A DNA stretch of 7,469 bases from NCBI GenBank assembly GCA_002431975.1, contig DJFA01000087.1:1-7469 (forward strand), written 5' to 3'. The notes beneath the pieces were generated by a model. The model was not told the DNA's origin, did not search any database, and was given only the letters and a program-made list of their open reading frames with translations. Each line of letters starts with the position of its first letter. The first letter of the stretch is position 1. Positions 4,754 to 7,469 of the stretch are shown piece by piece. Source of the DNA: Ruminococcus sp. UBA5884. Lineage in GTDB: Bacteria > Bacillota > Clostridia > Oscillospirales > Ruminococcaceae. The position numbers were made by a program, and so were the translations under genes.

Positions 4754-5857
4754 ATGAAATTTATATGCACAAAAAATGAATTCAGTGAAGCTATAGGAAA
4801 TGTCTCCAAAGCTGTTTCTTCAAAATCTCCAATTCCTGCACTCGAAGGAATAAAACTCAGCCTTAAAGGAAACATACTTGAACTTACCGGCTATGACCTC
4901 GAACTTGGAATAAAGACTCAGCTTAATGTCAAAGCTGAAAGAGATGGTGAGTATGTTGTCAATGCAAGACTTCTCAGCGAGATAACAAGAAAAATGCCTT
5001 CAGATGAAATATGCATTGATATAAATGAAAAAATGAATGTAAACATTACCTGCGGCTATACTGAATATAATATATCTGCTCTTGCTGCTGATGAATATCC
5101 TGAACTCCCTGCATTCGACAGGGAAAAATCAGTTTCTGTTTCCCAGAACATACTTAAAAACATGATAAACCAGACTATATACGCTGTTTCATCAAATGAC
5201 AACAAACCTATACTTACAGGTGAACTCTTTGACATTGATGAATCAGGCAGTTTCAGCATGGTTGCTCTTGACGGCTTCAGACTTGCTGTAAGAAATGAAA
5301 AAATAAACTGTACTGAAAAATACAGTCTTGTTGTTCCTTCAAAGGCTCTCGCAGAAACTGCAAGACTTCTTAAAGATGATGACAGCAGATGCGAATTCTA
5401 TACAAACGGAAAACATATAATATTCGATATATCAGGATATCTTGTATTTTCAAGACTCCTTGACGGCGAATTCCACAACTACAAAGCAAGTATACCGACA
5501 GACTTTAATACTGAAATAATTATAAAGACAAAGGAACTTATGGAGGCTCTTGACCGCTGTACGCTCCTTATAAGCGAAAAAAATAAATCACCTATCAGAT
5601 GTGAATTTGCTGATGGTCAGCTTTCTATCTCATGTCAGACTCCTGTAGGAAAAATAAGTGATGAAATGTCTGTTGATATCAATGGCAACCCTGTTACTAT
5701 CGGATTCAACAACAGATTTGCCATAGAAGCCCTCAAGGCTGCTGATACTGATAAGGTAAGACTCCAGATGAACGGTTCAAACAGACCTATAAAAATTCTC
5801 CCTATGATGGGTGACAGTTTTACTTATCTGCTTATGCCTGTTACTCTCCGCAGTTAG
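4754..5857 (+). CDS. dnaN: DNA polymerase III sliding clamp, beta subunit
   Basis: Ring-forming processivity clamp that tethers DNA polymerase III and other enzymes to DNA. The 367 residues fit the family length and its three similar domains (about 1-122, 128-247, 250-367). Recognisable points are the N-terminal MKFICTKNEFSEAIGNVSKAV-like start (to residue 21), KPILTGELF (151-159), ALDGFRLAVR (171-180), SRLLDGEFHNYKASIP (233-248) and the C-terminal YLLMPVTLR (358-366), which forms part of the ligand-binding pocket region. AAAGGA lies ten bases before the ATG, a slightly long gap. No convincing promoter was seen right before it, so it may be read through from dnaA across oriC or start within oriC. 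The stop codon lies inside a palindromic element. Confidence 0.97.
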   Translation: MKFICTKNEFSEAIGNVSKAVSSKSPIPALEGIKLSLKGNILELTGYDLELGIKTQLNVKAERDGEYVVNARLLSEITRKMPSDEICIDINEKMNVNITCGYTEYNISALAADEYPELPAFDREKSVSVSQNILKNMINQTIYAVSSNDNKPILTGELFDIDESGSFSMVALDGFRLAVRNEKINCTEKYSLVVPSKALAETARLLKDDDSRCEFYTNGKHIIFDISGYLVFSRLLDGEFHNYKASIPTDFNTEIIIKTKELMEALDRCTLLISEKNKSPIRCEFADGQLSISCQTPVGKISDEMSVDINGNPVTIGFNNRFAIEALKAADTDKVRLQMNGSNRPIKILPMMGDSFTYLLMPVTLRS

Positions 5858-5875
5858 CGGTAAACTACCGCCTGC
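5850..5875. repeat. Palindromic element spanning the dnaN stop
   Basis: GCAG, a TTA bulge, GCGGTA (5857-5862), loop AAC, TACCGC (5866-5871), CTGC. The arms pair fully apart from the TTA. The element supplies the last bases of dnaN, including TAG. An A run, not a T run, follows, so it is not a normal terminator. It has the same plan as the element at the end of recF. Confidence 0.6.
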
Positions 5876-5883
5876 AAAAATTT

Positions 5884-5916
5884 CTCAACATTTTAACAGT
5901 TGAACTGTTGAATATC
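5884..5916. repeat. 33-bp imperfect palindrome, copy 1
   Basis: The centre AACAGTT-G-AACTGTT (5895-5909) is a perfect palindrome, flanked by TCAACA (5885-5890) and TGTTGA (5906-5911). A second copy starts 87 bp downstream with 27 of 33 positions identical, all six changes being transitions. The possible promoter -35 at 5908-5913 lies inside it, so it could be an operator. Confidence 0.6.
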
Positions 5917-5937
5917 AACCCGTCTGTAAATTATAAC
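5908..5937 (+). promoter_or_regulatory. Possible yaaA-recF promoter
   Basis: TTGAAT (5908-5913) and TATAAC (5932-5937) with an 18-base spacer match four and five of six consensus positions. It lies about 90 bases before yaaA. The match is only moderate for AT-rich DNA. Confidence 0.35.
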
Positions 5938-5970
5938 AGCGAACTTAAGAAAACCCCTGCAGAAATAAAA

Positions 5971-6003
5971 TTCAACATTCCAACAGTTAAATTGTTGAAT
6001 GTC
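5971..6003. repeat. 33-bp imperfect palindrome, copy 2
   Basis: Second copy of the element at 5884. The centre AACAGTT-A-AATTGTT (5982-5996) keeps pairing through a G-T wobble in RNA, and TTCAACA / TGTTGAA flank it. It ends eight bases before the yaaA ribosome binding site, so it could also act as an RNA hairpin in the leader. Confidence 0.55.
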
Positions 6004-6029
6004 AGAATAAGAAAGGATAATTTTTTTAT

Positions 6030-6260
6030 ATGAAAAAAGAAACAGCTGAAATAAAAACTGAATTTATAAAACTGGATTCACTGCTTAAATTCGCAGGTGC
6101 TGCTGAAACAGGCGGTATGGCTAAGGAACTCGTTCAGAACGGTTCTGTAAAGGTAAACGGTGAAACCTGTACCATGAGAGGAAAAAAACTCCGCAACGGA
6201 GATACCGTTGAAACTCCTGATATGACAATAACCGTGAAAAACACCGCCGGAGGTGTCTGA
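6030..6260 (+). CDS. yaaA: S4-domain RNA-binding protein YaaA (RlbA)
   Basis: Small S4-like protein found between dnaN and recF in many Firmicutes; in B. subtilis it is linked to ribosome assembly. The 76 residues hold one S4 fold (about 12-67): FIKLDSLLKFAGAAETGG, then MAKELVQNGSVKVNGE and MRGKKLRNGDTVE, with the Gly-Gly-Met-Ala turn and the VNGE/RRGKK pattern of the family. AAAGGA precedes the ATG by 12 bases, rather far, with a T run between, so translation may be modest. Its TGA stop overlaps the putative recF start (CTGA), suggesting translational coupling, and its end carries the GGAGG used for recF. Confidence 0.9.
   Translation: MKKETAEIKTEFIKLDSLLKFAGAAETGGMAKELVQNGSVKVNGETCTMRGKKLRNGDTVETPDMTITVKNTAGGV
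6249..6259 (+). promoter_or_regulatory. recF translation start region without a standard start codon
   Basis: GGAGG (6249-6253) inside the yaaA end is followed by CTG (6257-6259), overlapping the yaaA TGA by the CTGA tetranucleotide. No in-frame ATG, GTG or TTG exists between here and 6341. Candidates are CTG at 6257 or ATC at 6263, nine bases from GGAGG. Confidence 0.55.
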
Positions 6261-7360
6261 AAATCTTTGTTACAGAACTTAAAGTATCAGGCTTCAGAAA
6301 TCTTGCCCCTACAGTTTATCACCCTCTTGAAAAATTCAATATGATAACCGGCAGAAATGCTCAGGGCAAGACAAATCTTATTGAAGCTATATGGCTGATG
6401 ACCGGCTGCCGCAGTTTCAGAGGCTCAAAAGACCGTGACTGTATCGGCTTTGACAGCAGCTGTGCGGAAATAGAACTCTCATTTTGCAGCAGATTAAGAA
6501 GCCAGAAGATATATTACCGTATCTGCCGGAGCTCAAGGGAAAAAAAAATAATGCTCAACGGAATACCATGCAGCGGCGGAAAAAAATTATTTGAACAGTT
6601 TTGCTGCATTGCGTTTCTGCCGTCGGATATCAGTCTGTGCGAGGGTATGCCTGAAAAACGCAGAACTTTCCTTGATATGTGCTGCTCTCAGCTGAAACCC
6701 TCACTGATGGACTATATCAGAAAATATAATCTTATATACGCTCACCGCAGTGCTGTGCTTAAAAACAATACTGTCAGCAGAAAGGAACTTGATATATGGA
6801 ATGAACAGCTTGCCGCCGCAGGTGCTGTTATATCCCATGCAAGACACAGCTATTCATGCCGTCTTGACAAGGTATGCCGTGAACTCTATGGCATTGCTGC
6901 CGGAAATGGTGAGGAACTCACTGTTTCATACCGTTCAGGGATTTATCCTAAAGATTATCAGTATCCTGAAAAACCTGACAGCAGAATGATATCAGATTAC
7001 AGAAAAAAACTTGAAATATCCGAAAATGATGATATAAGACTCGGATACACTCAGCATGGCATTCACCGTGATGATTTAAGCCTTAAAATAAACGGGCTTC
7101 CTGTAAAGCTTTATGCTTCACAGGGACAGAAAAAAAGCTCTGCTCTTGTGATGAAGCTTGCACAGGCTGACATACTGAAAAATGAAACAGGTGAAAATCC
7201 CGTGATACTGCTTGATGATGTCATGAGTGAACTTGATTCCTCAAGGCAACAGCTTGTAAGCCGGATAACCGGTGATATGCAGGTTTTTGCAACATCATGC
7301 GGTGCTGAAATGCCTGAATTCAGCTGCCGTATGGAAAATGGCGTGCTTGAATGCAGTTAG
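6257..7360 (+). CDS. recF: DNA replication/repair protein RecF
   Basis: SMC-like ABC ATPase that works with RecO and RecR to load RecA at single-strand gaps and stalled forks. Read from CTG at 6257 the 367 residues begin KIFVTELKVSGFRNL, the expected first strand of the family, followed by Walker A GRNAQGKT (32-39), HRDDLSLKING, the ABC signature SQGQ (288-291) and Walker B VILLDDVMSELD (316-327). The length equals typical RecF. Starting at the first ATG (6341) would remove 28 residues and leave Walker A three residues from the N-terminus, which is unlikely. CTG is preferred because it overlaps the yaaA stop as CTGA, the form of the common ATGA coupling; ATC at 6263 has better spacing from GGAGG. 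A sequencing error at 6257 is also possible. Confidence 0.9.
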   Translation: MKIFVTELKVSGFRNLAPTVYHPLEKFNMITGRNAQGKTNLIEAIWLMTGCRSFRGSKDRDCIGFDSSCAEIELSFCSRLRSQKIYYRICRSSREKKIMLNGIPCSGGKKLFEQFCCIAFLPSDISLCEGMPEKRRTFLDMCCSQLKPSLMDYIRKYNLIYAHRSAVLKNNTVSRKELDIWNEQLAAAGAVISHARHSYSCRLDKVCRELYGIAAGNGEELTVSYRSGIYPKDYQYPEKPDSRMISDYRKKLEISENDDIRLGYTQHGIHRDDLSLKINGLPVKLYASQGQKKSSALVMKLAQADILKNETGENPVILLDDVMSELDSSRQQLVSRITGDMQVFATSCGAEMPEFSCRMENGVLECS

Positions 7361-7385
7361 CAGCAAGTGGCAAGCTGCCACCTGC
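7353..7385. repeat. Palindromic element spanning the recF stop
   Basis: GCAG, TTAGCAGCAA, GTGGCA (7367-7372), loop AGC, TGCCAC (7376-7381), CTGC (7382-7385). The inner 6-bp stem is perfect and the outer GCAG / CTGC arms also pair. The recF TAG stop lies in the left arm. A short TTTT follows at 7388-7391, so weak terminator activity is possible. It shares its plan with the element at the dnaN stop. Confidence 0.55.
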
Positions 7386-7401
7386 AATTTTAATTAAAGT
7401 T

Positions 7402-7418
7402 AAATATCCGCCCATTTG
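7402..7418. repeat. Inverted copy of the left-end 17-bp repeat
   Basis: AAATATCCGCCCATTTG is the exact reverse complement of 5-21. It is probably part of a dispersed intergenic repeat near the recF end. The rest of the window (7419-7469) shows no gene start that I can support. Confidence 0.6.
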
Positions 7419-7469
7419 TAAAACGTTATCAGTAAGTAAGAACGGAATTAAAAGTTTTTGCCCAGCTTT

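Noticed and set aside
5857..5883. Intrinsic terminator after dnaN
   Set aside because: The stem is good but is followed by AAAAA, not a T run, in the direction of transcription.
1..7469. A novel multi-gene accessory system such as defence, toxin-antitoxin or phage genes
   Set aside because: All nine genes are conserved housekeeping genes in a standard origin order; no transposase, integrase, toxin or unknown gene could be supported, and no tRNA or rRNA was seen.

Overview
The window is the chromosomal replication-origin locus of a low-GC Firmicute. Gene order, small divergent DnaA/YidC/Jag variants and AT-rich intergenic DNA with short palindromic repeats suggest a Ruminococcus-like member of the Clostridia (Oscillospiraceae). 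That placement is inference from gene content and style, not from a database search.

Layout. Positions 1-121 hold a palindromic REP-like repeat and a stem-loop terminator. Reading leftward from a divergent promoter region (about 2800-3000) is the operon rpmH, rnpA, yidD, yidC, jag. It codes for ribosomal protein bL34, the RNase P protein, two membrane-protein insertion factors and an RNA-binding partner of YidC. Reading rightward from the same region are dnaA, dnaN, a small S4-domain gene (yaaA/rlbA) and recF: initiator, sliding clamp, putative RNA-binding protein and DNA-repair ATPase. The 396 bp between dnaA and dnaN contain no gene and look like oriC. They hold 18 DnaA-box-like 9-mers, mostly the non-canonical TTTTCAACA, then a C tract, five CTA trios and an AT-rich unwinding stretch.

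How it works together. DnaA made from the first rightward gene should bind the adjacent box array, engage the trios and open the AT-rich stretch. DnaN and RecF act at the resulting forks. The leftward genes serve translation, tRNA maturation and membrane insertion. All genes read away from the dnaA/rpmH promoter region. Since oriC lies inside the rightward cluster, dnaA and the leftward operon are on the opposite side of the unwinding site from dnaN and recF.

The coding content is ordinary and conserved; I found no new multi-gene system. The less ordinary material is in the DNA signals: a divergent, dense DnaA-box array; an 11-bp-phased run of AACCNGTT palindromes before the dnaA promoter; a duplicated 33-bp imperfect palindrome before yaaA; matching palindromes that supply the stop codons of dnaN and recF; and a recF gene with no ATG, GTG or TTG start at the expected place. 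Several start codons are placed downstream of the longest possible ORF start (jag, yidD, rnpA, rpmH, dnaA) because ribosome binding sites or family alignment demand it.
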